A DNA stretch of 64,000 bases. Origin: DASVVT01 sp036386415. Its GTDB lineage: Bacteria; Acidobacteriota; Blastocatellia; Pyrinomonadales; Pyrinomonadaceae. Positions 16,314-25,139 of the stretch are shown here, piece by piece. Each line of letters starts with the position of its first letter. Within the stretch, counting starts at the first letter, position 1. The notes under the pieces were generated by a model. That model did not search any database, had not been told where the DNA came from, and was given only the letters and a program-made list of their open reading frames with translations. The stretch is taken from contig DASVVT010000065.1 in assembly GCA_036386415.1 (NCBI GenBank), positions 1-64,000 on the forward strand, in the 5' to 3' direction. Both the position numbers and the translations under genes were made by a program.

Positions 16314-17254
16314 TGGACGAAGCGCTGGATGCCGTCTTCGATCTCCGTCTGCGGGTTATAACCGAGTAGCCGCCGTGCCTTGGTGATGTCTGCAAACGTT
16401 TGCGGCACATCGCCCGGCTGCATCGGCTGGCGATCAATCACGGCATGACGATCCAACGTCTTCTCCAACAGAGCGATCAGCTCGCGCAGCTCGACCGTGC
16501 GCGATTCGCCCAGGTTAATCACTTCATATGGGCTCGCTTCGTAGTCAATCGCCGCGCGCACGCCCGCGATGATGTCGTCCACGTAGGTGTAATCGCGCCG
16601 CGTCGTGCCGTCGCCAAAGACAGGGATGGGTTGCCCCTTATCAATCAGGCGCGCGAATTTATGAATCGCCAGATCGGGACGCTGGCGCGCTCCGTACACT
16701 GTGAAGAAGCGCAGGCACACGCATCTCGTGCCGTACAGGTGCGAGTAGGTGTGACAGAGCAACTCGCCCGCCGCCTTCGTCGCCGCGTAGGGCGAGATCG
16801 GCTGGCGAATCGGGTCTTCCTCGCCGAAAGGCACTTTCGCATTGATGCCATAAACGGACGACGACGAGCCGAAGACGAACTGCCGTACGCCGTACTGGCG
16901 CGCAAGCTCTAACAGGTTAAGCGTGCCATTGATATTCGTCTCCGCATAAAGCAAAGGCTCCCGTAGGCTGGGGCGCACACCTGCACGCGCCGCCAGGTGC
17001 ACGATCACCTCAAACTCCGTCTCACCGAAGACGCGCTCAAGCGCGTTGCGCTCCCGTATATCGCACTCGACCAGGCGGTAAGCCTCCCCTCCACCTCGCT
17101 CATGCTCGCGCACGTTCTCACGCTTAACTTCCGGCGCATAGAAGTCATTGAAGTCATCCACGACCGTCACACGCCAGCGCTTCTCCGCCAGCAGGTGATC
17201 CACCAGATGCGAGCCTATAAAGCCCGCGCCCCCTGTCACAAGAATAGTTTTCAT
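16286..17254 (-). CDS. NAD-dependent nucleotide-sugar epimerase (SDR family)
   Basis: 322 aa, extended SDR fold. The N-terminal TGGAGFIGSHLVDHL is the NAD-binding glycine motif, SSSSVYG supplies the catalytic Ser, and YAATKAAGELL has the YxxxK pair. Similarity is closest to UDP-glucuronate 4-epimerase/GalE-type enzymes (RQPMQPGDVPQTFADITKA near the C-terminus), so it likely interconverts UDP-uronic acids or UDP-hexoses for the glycan. The exact substrate is not proven. Confidence 0.9.
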   Translation of the reverse strand: MKTILVTGGAGFIGSHLVDHLLAEKRWRVTVVDDFNDFYAPEVKRENVREHERGGGEAYRLVECDIRERNALERVFGETEFEVIVHLAARAGVRPSLREPLLYAETNINGTLNLLELARQYGVRQFVFGSSSSVYGINAKVPFGEEDPIRQPISPYAATKAAGELLCHTYSHLYGTRCVCLRFFTVYGARQRPDLAIHKFARLIDKGQPIPVFGDGTTRRDYTYVDDIIAGVRAAIDYEASPYEVINLGESRTVELRELIALLEKTLDRHAVIDRQPMQPGDVPQTFADITKARRLLGYNPQTEIEDGIQRFVQWFRSINAK

Positions 17255-17259
17255 AAAAC

Positions 17260-17386
17260 CGTAGACAGTAGACAGTAGTCAGTAGTCGGTAGAAAAGCTT
17301 TCGGTATCGAATCTTCCGCAGTGTCACCGCCAGCGTCCCCCGCGCGGAGCGTCTACTGGCTACTGACTACTGTCTACTGTCTACTT
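17260..17386. repeat. Inverted-repeat cassette, family B
   Basis: GTAGACAGTAGACAGTAGTC faces ACTGGCTACTGACTACTGTC, about 60 bases apart. Its interior begins GAAAAGCTTTCGGTATCGAA, shared with the copy at 23723 (GAAAAGCTTTCGCTATCTAA). Confidence 0.75.
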
Positions 17387-18277
17387 CTTTTCCCCATATA
17401 CCCAGAGATGCCAGCCCCAGCGCGCGGCGAGTCTTGCCTCCAGGTTGCGCGGCAGCAGGTTGCCGACCAGTGGCAGCCAGCGCTTATTCAAAAAGTGTAC
17501 AGCCGTCTCCACGCGCGCGAAGTCCTTAAACAACTCGCGCGCCTCATCGCGCGAATAAACGCGCGCCAGCGGATTCCCCGCCCCGTCCGTATTCTGATTC
17601 AGAAACTCATCCGCCGCGAGATAGCTTCGCCCGTCCTCCTTCAGACTTCGCGCATGCGCACGCAACGAATCCATAGGCTCTCCCGTCAAACGATGCGCCA
17701 GCTTCAACCCCGCCTCGCTCTTTAGCAGGTGCGCCCCCATTCGTCGCAGCACACGAATATTAACCCTGTAGTTATACGAATCGCGATGATAGAGCATCAC
17801 GACCGCTCGCCCCTTTGGGCGCAGCACGCGATGAATCTCACGCACAGCCCCCGCCGCATCCGGCGTGTGATGCAGCACGCCGTGCGAATAGACCAGATCG
17901 AAAGATTCGTCCGCGAACTCCAGCCTTTCGGCGTCCGCCACCTGAAACTCGCCCGCCAATTCAAACAACTCGAAACGCCTGCGCGCCAGCTCAACCGACG
18001 CCTCTGTCAAATCCACGCCCGTATAATCCGCCCCCGCACGCGCAAACTGCGCCCCATCCGTCCCCAGCCCGCACCCGACCTCCAACACGCGCAACCCCCG
18101 CGACCCCGCGAAATCCGCCGCCCCCGGAATATGCCACTCCTTGCGATAGCGATGCTCCTCCACCCGCTCAAAAAAGAGGCGCGTCCCCACCTCCGCATCA
18201 GCAAACTTCACCCCACACGGATTCGCCTGCCAGAAGGCACGCACACGCTCTTTCAGATTGCCATTAGCCTCAGACAT
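17381..18277 (-). CDS. Class I SAM-dependent methyltransferase
   Basis: 298 aa. After an N-terminal cap (FWQANPCGVKFADAEVGTR) it has VLEVGCGLGTDGAQFAR (motif I), FDLVYSHGVLHHTPD and LRPKGRAVVMLYHRDS. It is clearly a paralogue of the protein at 31345, which shares the NPCG/DPCG segment, VYSNGVLHHTPD and the C-terminal region. Presumably it methylates a sugar or carboxylate in the cluster; the acceptor is unknown. Confidence 0.85.
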   Translation of the reverse strand: MSEANGNLKERVRAFWQANPCGVKFADAEVGTRLFFERVEEHRYRKEWHIPGAADFAGSRGLRVLEVGCGLGTDGAQFARAGADYTGVDLTEASVELARRRFELFELAGEFQVADAERLEFADESFDLVYSHGVLHHTPDAAGAVREIHRVLRPKGRAVVMLYHRDSYNYRVNIRVLRRMGAHLLKSEAGLKLAHRLTGEPMDSLRAHARSLKEDGRSYLAADEFLNQNTDGAGNPLARVYSRDEARELFKDFARVETAVHFLNKRWLPLVGNLLPRNLEARLAARWGWHLWVYGEKK

Positions 18278-18421
18278 ACCAAAATGGAGAGCGACGTGAA
18301 CTCTAGATAACTAGAAGCGCCCATCATCTCGCTCAGACATTGGGGATTATTCCACATTCACGCGCAGGTAGAACAGAGACGAGCAGTAGGAGAAAGATTT
18401 TGGCAACAATCTGTAGCACAA

Positions 18422-18904
18422 CTAAAGCTTCTCGTCCGGGTCGATCCAGCGGTAGTGTCCTACCAGTTCGCCTTTGTCGAGGATGCGACCTTTCATCTCG
18501 GCGAGCAGGGCTTCGATGGTGAATTTGCGGAGCTTGATTTTCGCGTCGAGGGCGTAGAGCTTGAAGAAGTAGTGGTGCGTGCCTGTGCCTTTGGGGGGAC
18601 GCGGGCCGATGTAGGCGGGGCGGCCATCGCCGTTCTTGCCCCAGCGCGCGCCCTTCGGGAGTTTCTTGACGGCTTCGGGCAGACGCTTTGTTTTCGGTGA
18701 GATGTTGTAGATCACCCAGTGCAGGCGGGTTCCGCTCACGGCGTCCGGGTCGTCGCAAATGAGGACGAGGCTCTGTGTGTCTTCTGGGACAGCGCTCCAC
18801 AATAGTTCGGGCGAGACGCCTTTGCCATCGCTCGCGTCGCAGGTGTGCTTCTGTGGAATCGTGCCGCCCTGCTCAAAGGCTGGACTCATGACTTTGATCG
18901 GCAT
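18422..18904 (-). CDS. YbhB/YbcL family PEBP-like protein
   Basis: 160 aa. The bacterial Raf-kinase-inhibitor-like (PEBP) family is recognised by SPELLWSAVPEDTQSLVLIC, DDPDA, HWVIYNI and IGPRPPKGTGTHHYFFKLYA. The length is typical. It is cytoplasmic with no signal peptide and its role is unclear even in well studied bacteria. It looks unrelated to the glycan genes around it. The stretch 18278-18421 holds no gene. Confidence 0.9.
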   Translation of the reverse strand: MPIKVMSPAFEQGGTIPQKHTCDASDGKGVSPELLWSAVPEDTQSLVLICDDPDAVSGTRLHWVIYNISPKTKRLPEAVKKLPKGARWGKNGDGRPAYIGPRPPKGTGTHHYFFKLYALDAKIKLRKFTIEALLAEMKGRILDKGELVGHYRWIDPDEKL

Positions 18905-18910
18905 CTTCTT

Positions 18911-19025
18911 TAGTAGTCAGTAGACAGTAGTCAGTAGTCAGTAGAAAGAAAGCAGTAGTCAGGAGCCAGTAGAAGAGCGGCTGATGCTTTTCCTACTGGC
19001 TACTGACTACTGTCTACTGTCTACT
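18911..19025. repeat. Inverted-repeat cassette, family B
   Basis: Tandem GTAGTCAGTAGACA-type copies at 18911-18945 face ACTGGCTACTGACTACTGTC at about 18996-19025, with an interior containing CGGCTGATGCTTTTCCTACT. It lies between the PEBP and DUF1028 genes and overlaps the end of the latter. Confidence 0.75.
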
Positions 19026-20054
19026 TGCGTTCATGATTCTCTCGATGAGCTTCGCGTCGTCCGGGAGCAGGCCGGATTTTGGGAGGCGCGGGGTGAGCGT
19101 CGCCCAGTTTCGGTCCATCGCGAAGACGCGGCGAAAGAGCGGGAGTGATTCGTCTATGCGCCCCATGTTGACGAGGGCGACGGCGTGCCAGTAGATCATC
19201 TCTGCATTGTCGGGCACGAGCTTTTCCGCCGCTGCGTATTCGCGCAGCGCCCCTTCATTGTCCTTCTTCTCGACGGCCAGGTCGCCCGCGTTCATGTGAT
19301 TGTAGGCGCGCTGTAGGGTGACCAGGCGGCGCAGCTCCTTCAAGGGTTCGGGACTATCATCGACCCTGAGATCGAAGATGCGGTCGGTCCAGGGGCGTCC
19401 GGTCGGTTTGCCCGTGACGACGATGAGCGCGGCGGATTGGCGGCCTCGTATGTCGCCCCCTGCTTCCTGCGCTGCGTCGAGCGCGGCCAGCATGCGCTCG
19501 GCCAGATCGCCCTTCGCGGTCTCAAAGGCGCGCGACATGGCAGGCCAGACACGTTCGTTGAGCATGAGGTTGGCCTGCACGGAGTAGTCGCGCCCCACAA
19601 TGTGGCCTGCGTCTTGAATATCTTTTGATCCGGTGTGCGCCAGCACTCGCCCCTGCGCGTCGATCATGGCGACCTGGCGCACGTCGCGCGCTTCGTCTCC
19701 GGCGAGCAGAGCCTTCAGGGCATTCGGCGCGCTCTTGCCCAGGCGCATCAGCTCCAGGCCGAGCTTCCCGTAAGAGGGATCGACGAAGGATTGCGTCGCC
19801 ACCGCACCGACTCCCGCCTCCGCCCAGGGCACAATCGAGCCGACAGAGAACCAGTGCGACTGGACGGCGACCCCAAGCTCGCCTGTCTCCGCGTCGCGAG
19901 CGACGATGGAGAAGGTGTGCACAGGGCGCGTGGTGGGTCGCACAGGCGTCGACGGCAGGGGCTCTTTGCTTTGCGCTCTGGATGCTACGTTCATTAGAAG
20001 CATCACAGTTGAGGCCGCAACTCCGAGGGCTACGATCTCAAGCATTCTTCTCAT
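19014..20054 (-). CDS. DUF1028 family protein (Ntn-hydrolase-like), exported
   Basis: 346 aa from the ATG at 20054, chosen because GGAGGAG sits about 7 bases upstream; a longer frame to 20240 lacks such a site. The N-terminal MRRMLEIVALGVAASTVMLL is a signal peptide. The DUF1028 domain starts at HTFSIVARDAETGELGVAVQ and includes AEAGVGAVATQSFVDPSYG. After it, about 100 residues (VTLQRAYNHMNAGDLAVEKK and on) form TPR-like helices. The substrate is unknown. Confidence 0.85.
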   Translation of the reverse strand: MRRMLEIVALGVAASTVMLLMNVASRAQSKEPLPSTPVRPTTRPVHTFSIVARDAETGELGVAVQSHWFSVGSIVPWAEAGVGAVATQSFVDPSYGKLGLELMRLGKSAPNALKALLAGDEARDVRQVAMIDAQGRVLAHTGSKDIQDAGHIVGRDYSVQANLMLNERVWPAMSRAFETAKGDLAERMLAALDAAQEAGGDIRGRQSAALIVVTGKPTGRPWTDRIFDLRVDDSPEPLKELRRLVTLQRAYNHMNAGDLAVEKKDNEGALREYAAAEKLVPDNAEMIYWHAVALVNMGRIDESLPLFRRVFAMDRNWATLTPRLPKSGLLPDDAKLIERIMNASRQ

Positions 20055-20195
20055 GGTGCTATCTCCTCCGCATGAAAATCTGCGCCGGGGGCGTAGAATC
20101 TTGACTAATCTTTTGAGGATGCCATTCACTCCGTGAAAAATTTTGAGAGGCGGGGTAAAGGGGTGCGACCTGAGAAAAGAAACTCTCGCCATAGA

Positions 20196-20275
20196 GGGCG
20201 CAGAGAGAGAAGCAGAGGAAAACATAAAAATCATTATCACTTCCTCTGTGTTCGTCTCCGGCCCCCTGTGTTTAA
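20196..20275. repeat. Weak family F-like inverted repeat
   Basis: GAGGGCGCAGAGAGAGAAGC at about 20193-20213 faces TTCCTCTGTGTTCGTCTCCG and CCCCTGTGTTTAAACG. It is more degenerate than the other copies. No gene is seen in 20055-20305. Confidence 0.45.
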
Positions 20276-20305
20276 ACGTATGTACGCTCGTCTCACTTTA
20301 AGCGA

Positions 20306-20749
20306 TCAGAACCAGCCCTTACGGTTTTGTATGTATGTTCTGACGAAGTCTTCATCAGACTTGGTGAGGTAGATGATCCCCTCTACGAGGCCAATCACTC
20401 CGGTGATGAAACCGGCGAAACCGCAGGTCAGCACGGTGATGAGAAGCATGATGAGACCTTCGGTCTGGTAGCCGAGGATGAACTTATGGACGCCAAAGCC
20501 GCCTAACAGGATGCCGCAGATGCCAGCCGCGATCTTCTTATCCGCTCCCATCTCCTGCCAGCTTCTCGCGGGAGGCGCTGCATAAGAAGGCTGAATCGGC
20601 TGATAGCTATCTTGAGGCGCATAGCTGCTTTGAGGCTGATAGCCAGTCTGTGGCTGGTAGCCGCCTTGAGCGGAGAGGGGAGACTGGCAGTGATAACAGA
20701 CTGCCGCTGTATCCTCGTTCAGCGCCCCACATTTTGGACAGTTGATCAT
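20306..20749 (-). CDS. Zinc-ribbon plus TM2 domain membrane protein
   Basis: 147 aa. The N-terminus is a zinc ribbon (CPKCGALNEDTAAVCYHC), then a Pro/Gln/Tyr-rich linker with repeated YQPQ units, then a TM2 domain (PF05154) with the family's DKKIAAGICGILLGGFGVHK and FILGYQTEGLIMLL segments and two helices. TM2 proteins are widespread in bacteria; the function is poorly known. Confidence 0.85.
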   Translation of the reverse strand: MINCPKCGALNEDTAAVCYHCQSPLSAQGGYQPQTGYQPQSSYAPQDSYQPIQPSYAAPPARSWQEMGADKKIAAGICGILLGGFGVHKFILGYQTEGLIMLLITVLTCGFAGFITGVIGLVEGIIYLTKSDEDFVRTYIQNRKGWF

Positions 20750-20808
20750 AGTATTTTAGTCCTGTACTCAGGGTCTTCGGATAGATCACTTGACAAACTT
20801 TTCAGGGC

Positions 20809-20828
20809 GTTTCCCGTGCACGGGAAAC
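20809..20828. promoter_or_regulatory. Perfect 20-bp palindrome upstream of the TM2 gene
   Basis: GTTTCCCGTGCACGGGAAAC is a perfect palindrome 60-80 bases upstream of the TM2 protein start at 20749. A dimeric repressor operator or a promoter-proximal hairpin are both possible. No regulator gene is adjacent. Confidence 0.4.
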
Positions 20829-20939
20829 ACCTCTGAGAGTTCGCGCCGGAAGGTCAGCAGGCTTTTCAGACAAGCTCAAGCAGCTCGCGACGAAGCCCAG
20901 ACCCTCGGTTGATACTCGACGACATGAAAGAGGCGCGGG

Positions 20940-20989
20940 GTTTCCGCAGAGGCCATTGGCTCTTTGCCGAGCACGGTCTCTGCGGAAAC
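20940..20989. terminator. Hairpin between the CD225-like and TM2 genes
   Basis: GTTTCCGCAGAG at 20940-20951 pairs with CTCTGCGGAAAC at 20978-20989, a 12-bp stem with a 26-nt loop. It lies downstream of the minus-strand gene at 21098. There is no clear T-run, so it may be an attenuator or simply a structural repeat. No convincing gene lies in 20750-21097. Confidence 0.35.
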
Positions 20990-21097
20990 AATGACGCCCA
21001 TCACCTCCGAGCGATTTTTCGAGACCCCGGCCAGCCTGATTTACCCCGTAGGCCGCTAAAATCCAGGGGCCGCACGCGCGTGCCGTGCGGTCTTCCT

Positions 21098-21397
21098 TTA
21101 ACGAGCCTGCGATAGCATGGCCGCGAAGAACACAATGTAGAAGATACCGAAGATCACCCAGAAAACCACTGACAGGCCGATGGCGATGAAGGCCCACTTT
21201 TTAGCGGCCCTGGAGGCTTCCATTGCGCCCGCTGTATCTCCGGCGGCCGCCAGCTTATTAACCTTTGTCGCATTTATGATCGAGACTATGGCTATCGGCC
21301 AGCAACAGAATATTGATACGATGGCGAGAACCAGATAGTTAGGAATCTCTGCTGCGCCACCCGTTGGCGGGGGCGGTGGTGACCAGTTTTGTGACAT
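21098..21397 (-). CDS. CD225/dispanin-like small membrane protein
   Basis: 99 aa. A Pro-rich N-terminus (SPPPPPTGGAAE) precedes NYLVLAIVSIFCCWPIAIVS, SIINATKVNKLAAAGD and a second helix AFIAIGLSVVFWVIFGIFYI, the signature of the CD225 (interferon-induced transmembrane) family PF04505. Bacterial members are common but poorly studied. It is upstream of the TM2 gene and probably in the same group. Confidence 0.85.
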   Translation of the reverse strand: MSQNWSPPPPPTGGAAEIPNYLVLAIVSIFCCWPIAIVSIINATKVNKLAAAGDTAGAMEASRAAKKWAFIAIGLSVVFWVIFGIFYIVFFAAMLSQAR

Positions 21398-21639
21398 TTC
21401 GTCTCTCCTCGTTGACGTTGAATTTAATTGCTACAGTTTGCTTACAGCCCGTGTAATCGGTGAATGCCGCAGTTCGAGAGGTCTCCCCAAACCTGACAGG
21501 CTCTACGTGGAAATACTTCAGCATTTCTGTTCGTGCGCTGAATAACTAACAAAGAGGGTCGATATTGTCAACAAATATCAGGACAACTGGGGAATTTTCT
21601 GGCTCCCAGGCCGGATTTTGTTTCCCTGGACGAAAAAAC

Positions 21640-21733
21640 TTTAAACGCAAAAGGACGCCAGGGAAAGACGCGCAAAGGACGCGTAAAAGAACTTCCTTTG
21701 CGTCTCCCTTCTTTGCGCGCCTCCAGCGTTTAA
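21640..21733. repeat. Intergenic inverted-repeat cassette, family A
   Basis: TTTAAACGCAAAAGGACGCC faces CTTTGCGCGCCTCCAGCGTT across about 50 bases. It lies between asnB copy 2 and the CD225-like gene. The rest of 21398-21773 holds no gene. Confidence 0.7.
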
Positions 21734-21773
21734 TTCTTTTCTTCTTTCAAAATTAAAGCAATCCGGGGCGCTT

Positions 21774-23717
21774 TCATTTCGGGTCGATAAAGATGCGCTG
21801 CCAGAGTTCCAGGTTGAGCAGTTGAAAGACTTGCAGGTTGTAATCCTCTCGTCCCGTGAGGTTGGCCGCGATGATGCGCTGCACCTCCTGTTGGCGAAAG
21901 AGGCCGCGCGCGCGAACCGTCTCTTCCGAAAGCAGGTCATCGACGAGCGGGCGCAAAGGCCCGCGCAGCCATGACCTGATCGGCGCGCCGAATCCAGCCT
22001 TCTTGCGCCACACCACTTCGCGCGGCAGCAACCCTTCGGCAGCGCGCTTCAGGATATATTTACGCTTCAACCCGCGCAGCTTCAGAGAGGGAGGCATGCG
22101 CGAGGCCAGCTCCAACAACTCTTGATTGAGAAAGGGCACGCGCACTTCCAGGTTGGCGGCCATAGAGGTCTTGTCCGTCGTCATCAGATTGAGGCACGGC
22201 AGGAACGTCTTCAGATCGACGTAGAGGAGACGATTGAGCGGCGCGGCATCCGCCACACGCGCGAAGTAGCGACGGTGCTCGCTATAAGCATCCAGTGGAC
22301 GGGTCGCCTCCCTCAACGTGTCCGTGTAGAGACGCTCTTTCGCCTGATCCGTGAAGTACGTCCCGTAGCCGAGGTAGCGATTCTCGAAATCAAGGGCGGC
22401 GCTTCGCGCAAACTTCTTGGCGTTGCGCAAGGGGGCTGTGAGGCGTCCGGGCAAGCCTCCGGGCAGCGCCGCCCCCAGCGTTCGCATCAAGGGGCGGCGC
22501 AAAGCGCGCGGCACTGGATCGAGAGCGCCAGCGATCTTCATCGCAAGCTGGCGCGGGTAGCCCGCAAAGACCTCATCGCCCCCCATGCCCGACAGCATCA
22601 CCGTGAGATGCTCGCGCGCCTCGCGCGCAATCAGATAGCTCGGAATCGCCATGTCCACGGCTGGCTCGTCCATGTGATAGATGAGCTTCGGGAGCAGTTC
22701 GACCACGTCCGGCTTGAGCATCGCCTCGTGATAATCCGTGCCCAGAAGCTTGCCGACCCGCCGCGCCCATCCCACATCATCCGGGATGATGTCGTAGCGC
22801 AAATCCTCCGCTTCCATGCCGATGGTGTAGGTCGAAACGCGCCGCCCGTCGCTATGATTTTTCATGAGCGCGACGATGCTTGAAGAGTCAACGCCCCCGG
22901 AAAGAAACGAGCCGAGCGGCACGTCCGCGACCATCTCCATACGCACCACGCGGTCGAGCGTCTCAAGCACCCTCTCGCGCCACCACTCTTCGCTTCGACC
23001 CTCTTCTATATTGTCAAAAGAGATGTCCCACCACTCGCGTACCTTTAGCTTCCCCGAACTGAGTGTGAGCATGTGCGCCGGAGGCAAGGAGCGTATGTTC
23101 TGAAAGAGTGTGTGCGGATCAGGCGTCCATAGAAAGGTCAGGTACTGGTTGAGCCCTTCGACGCTCATCGCGCGCTCGACGAGCCCGGTGGCGAGGATGG
23201 CCTTGATCTCGGAAGCAAAGATGAAGGAAGCGGGCGCGCCCTCCTTTCCCTCAACTTGCGCATAGTAGAGCGGCTTGATACCGACGCGGTCGCGCGCCAG
23301 CGTCAACTGTTTCGCCTGCGCATCCCAGACGGCGAAAGCGAACATGCCGTTGAGACGCTCTAAACACTCTACGCCCCACTCGGCGTAGGCCGCGAGCAGC
23401 ACCTCCGTATCCGTCTCCGTACGAAAAAGATGGTTCTTCGATTGCAGCTCCCGTCGCAGCTCGCGGTAATTATAGATTTCGCCATTGAAGATGAGCGCAA
23501 AGCGACCATCCCTGGAGAGCATCGGCTCGTGCCCGGCCTCGCTCGTGTCGATGATCGCCAGTCGCCGGTGGCCCAGGCAAACGCGTCGCCCCTCATCATC
23601 TATCGCACCGGATGTCCATACCCCCTCATCATCGCGCCCGCGATGCTCTATAGAACGCAACATCGCGCCTACCAGCGCTTCTGGATTCCTGGTGATGAGT
23701 CCGGCAATACCGCACAT
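21774..23717 (-). CDS. asnB: AsnB-type glutamine-dependent amidotransferase (copy 2 of 3)
   Basis: 647 aa. It starts MCGIAGLITRNPE with the Cys2 nucleophile, has IEHRGRDDEGVW, RLAIIDTSEAG and NGEIYNYREL in the glutaminase half, FLSGGVDSSSIVALM in the synthase half, and LEVRVPFLNQELLELA. Length and motifs are intact. The three copies in the cluster differ enough to suggest different substrates rather than recent duplication. It follows the glycosyltransferase at 23823. Confidence 0.9.
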   Translation of the reverse strand: MCGIAGLITRNPEALVGAMLRSIEHRGRDDEGVWTSGAIDDEGRRVCLGHRRLAIIDTSEAGHEPMLSRDGRFALIFNGEIYNYRELRRELQSKNHLFRTETDTEVLLAAYAEWGVECLERLNGMFAFAVWDAQAKQLTLARDRVGIKPLYYAQVEGKEGAPASFIFASEIKAILATGLVERAMSVEGLNQYLTFLWTPDPHTLFQNIRSLPPAHMLTLSSGKLKVREWWDISFDNIEEGRSEEWWRERVLETLDRVVRMEMVADVPLGSFLSGGVDSSSIVALMKNHSDGRRVSTYTIGMEAEDLRYDIIPDDVGWARRVGKLLGTDYHEAMLKPDVVELLPKLIYHMDEPAVDMAIPSYLIAREAREHLTVMLSGMGGDEVFAGYPRQLAMKIAGALDPVPRALRRPLMRTLGAALPGGLPGRLTAPLRNAKKFARSAALDFENRYLGYGTYFTDQAKERLYTDTLREATRPLDAYSEHRRYFARVADAAPLNRLLYVDLKTFLPCLNLMTTDKTSMAANLEVRVPFLNQELLELASRMPPSLKLRGLKRKYILKRAAEGLLPREVVWRKKAGFGAPIRSWLRGPLRPLVDDLLSEETVRARGLFRQQEVQRIIAANLTGREDYNLQVFQLLNLELWQRIFIDPK

Positions 23718-23722
23718 AAACG

Positions 23723-23842
23723 AGTAGACAGTAGTCAGTAGTCAGTAGTCAGTAGAAAAGCTTTCGCTATCTAACGCGTCAGGGTATCAGCGACTGTGCA
23801 CGCCGCGCGAAGCCCCTACTGGCTACTGTCTACTGTCTACTG
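23723..23842. repeat. Inverted-repeat cassette, family B
   Basis: GTAGACAGTAGTCAGTAGTC faces CTACTGGCTACTGTCTACTG. The interior begins GAAAAGCTTTCGCTATCTAA, matching the copy at 17260. It supplies the last residues (VDSRQ) and stop of the glycosyltransferase at 23823. Confidence 0.75.
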
Positions 23843-25028
23843 TCCCTGTCTCCTTCTTTTCCAACTCTCTTTCTATCAGTTTGCTCACCCATTCGGCGCG
23901 TGCGTCCCAAGTGCCGCCCATGACTGCGGCCTGGCGTCGGCGCGCTGCTTCGGGGTCGTCCTCTTTGAGGGCTTCTTCGACGAGGCGCAGGAAATCGTCG
24001 CGGTCGCTGGCGATGCGTAGCACGTCGCGCATCGACTCGTATTCCGGAAGCGGCGCGATGACGACAGGCTTGCCCGTCGCCAGGTACTCGCGCACCTTGA
24101 TGGCCGAGCCGTAGCTTGTAAACGACTCAGCCGTCTCCCAGGGCAGCACGCAGACATCGAATCCGGCGGCGTAGCGCGGCAGATCGTCGTAAGCAACCGC
24201 CGGCAAAAAATGCGCGTTCGGCAAGTTCTCAATCTCAAGGCCGCGCGAGCGGTTGCCGATGAAGACCCAGTGCCAGGAGGGGCGCTCTCGCATGGCCTGT
24301 TTGATTAGCTCCTGATCGACGAGCCAGGGCTCTATCGCGCCGAAATAGCCGAGGCGCGGGGAGGGGATGCTCTCAATCTCCGGCGCGACCACAAGCCCGC
24401 CGCTTCCCGCTCTGGCCCAGTGCTCGAAATCAACCGCTTGCTCCAGCAGGTATGAGCGCTCACGAGCGCGTGTCGCCTCTGCAAACAGCTTACGCCCCGA
24501 ATAGAAGATGAGATCGGCGGCGTCGATGGCGCGTTCGTGCAGGCGGCGAATCAACGCTGGGTCGGTCGTATGATCCATCGTGTTCGCATCATACTTGTCC
24601 GAGACCTGGTAGATCACCAGCGATTCATCGAACTGCCCCGCCATCTCGACCGCTGTCGGAATGGCTATCCACAACAGCGGGCGCGTCAGACCACGCCGCC
24701 GCGCCAGTCGATTCACCTGCGCGCTCAAGAGACGACGGTTCACAGCACGAACGGCTCGGCTACCGAAGAACGGCAACGCCGGAGGCGAAACGACCGTGAT
24801 CCCCTCCGCCGTGACGCGCGCCAGCTTCGCATAACTGCGCAGCTTGCGCTTCAACCGGGGCAGCAAATCCTTGTTCGCGAGCGACGCCAGCCCCATCGAA
24901 ATAGAGTTCACGAAGATGACCTTGTTGCCAGCGCGCGCAAACCTACGCATCAGATGGTTCTTCGAGTGCGGATGGTGATACCACCAGTCCTCGCCGCCAA
25001 AGCAGATGATGGATGTTCCTGAGAGAAT
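23823..25028 (-). CDS. Glycosyltransferase (GT-B, GT4-like) with a non-standard ATT start
   Basis: The first ATG in frame is at 24950 (375 aa). The frame upstream encodes SIICFGGEDWWYHHPHSKNH, which belongs to the family N-terminus, back to an ATT at 25028 where a paralogous 5' fragment at 27834 has ATG. GCGGGGA lies 7 bases before this ATT, so it may be a rare start, giving 401 aa. The GT-B C-terminal part has RLGYFGAIEPWLVD, FDVCVLPWETAES and VREYLATGKPVV. It probably adds a sugar to the lipid-linked glycan. An AT-rich island begins at its 5' end, so expression may be impaired. Confidence 0.75.
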   Translation of the reverse strand: MLSGTSIICFGGEDWWYHHPHSKNHLMRRFARAGNKVIFVNSISMGLASLANKDLLPRLKRKLRSYAKLARVTAEGITVVSPPALPFFGSRAVRAVNRRLLSAQVNRLARRRGLTRPLLWIAIPTAVEMAGQFDESLVIYQVSDKYDANTMDHTTDPALIRRLHERAIDAADLIFYSGRKLFAEATRARERSYLLEQAVDFEHWARAGSGGLVVAPEIESIPSPRLGYFGAIEPWLVDQELIKQAMRERPSWHWVFIGNRSRGLEIENLPNAHFLPAVAYDDLPRYAAGFDVCVLPWETAESFTSYGSAIKVREYLATGKPVVIAPLPEYESMRDVLRIASDRDDFLRLVEEALKEDDPEAARRRQAAVMGGTWDARAEWVSKLIERELEKKETGTVDSRQ

Positions 25029-25139
25029 TAGCAGTTCCCCGCGCTTTTGAAGCCGATTTTGATCCTACTTTTAGCCGTCAAGGCTTAGGATTTAAGTAAG
25101 AATACTATCACGCGAAAGCCAAACAGCGCACAAGCTAGT

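Noticed and set aside
20802..21197. 131-codon minus-strand frame between the TM2 and CD225 genes
   Set aside because: It overlaps the CD225-like gene, has no recognisable domain, and contains the palindromes and hairpin noted there.
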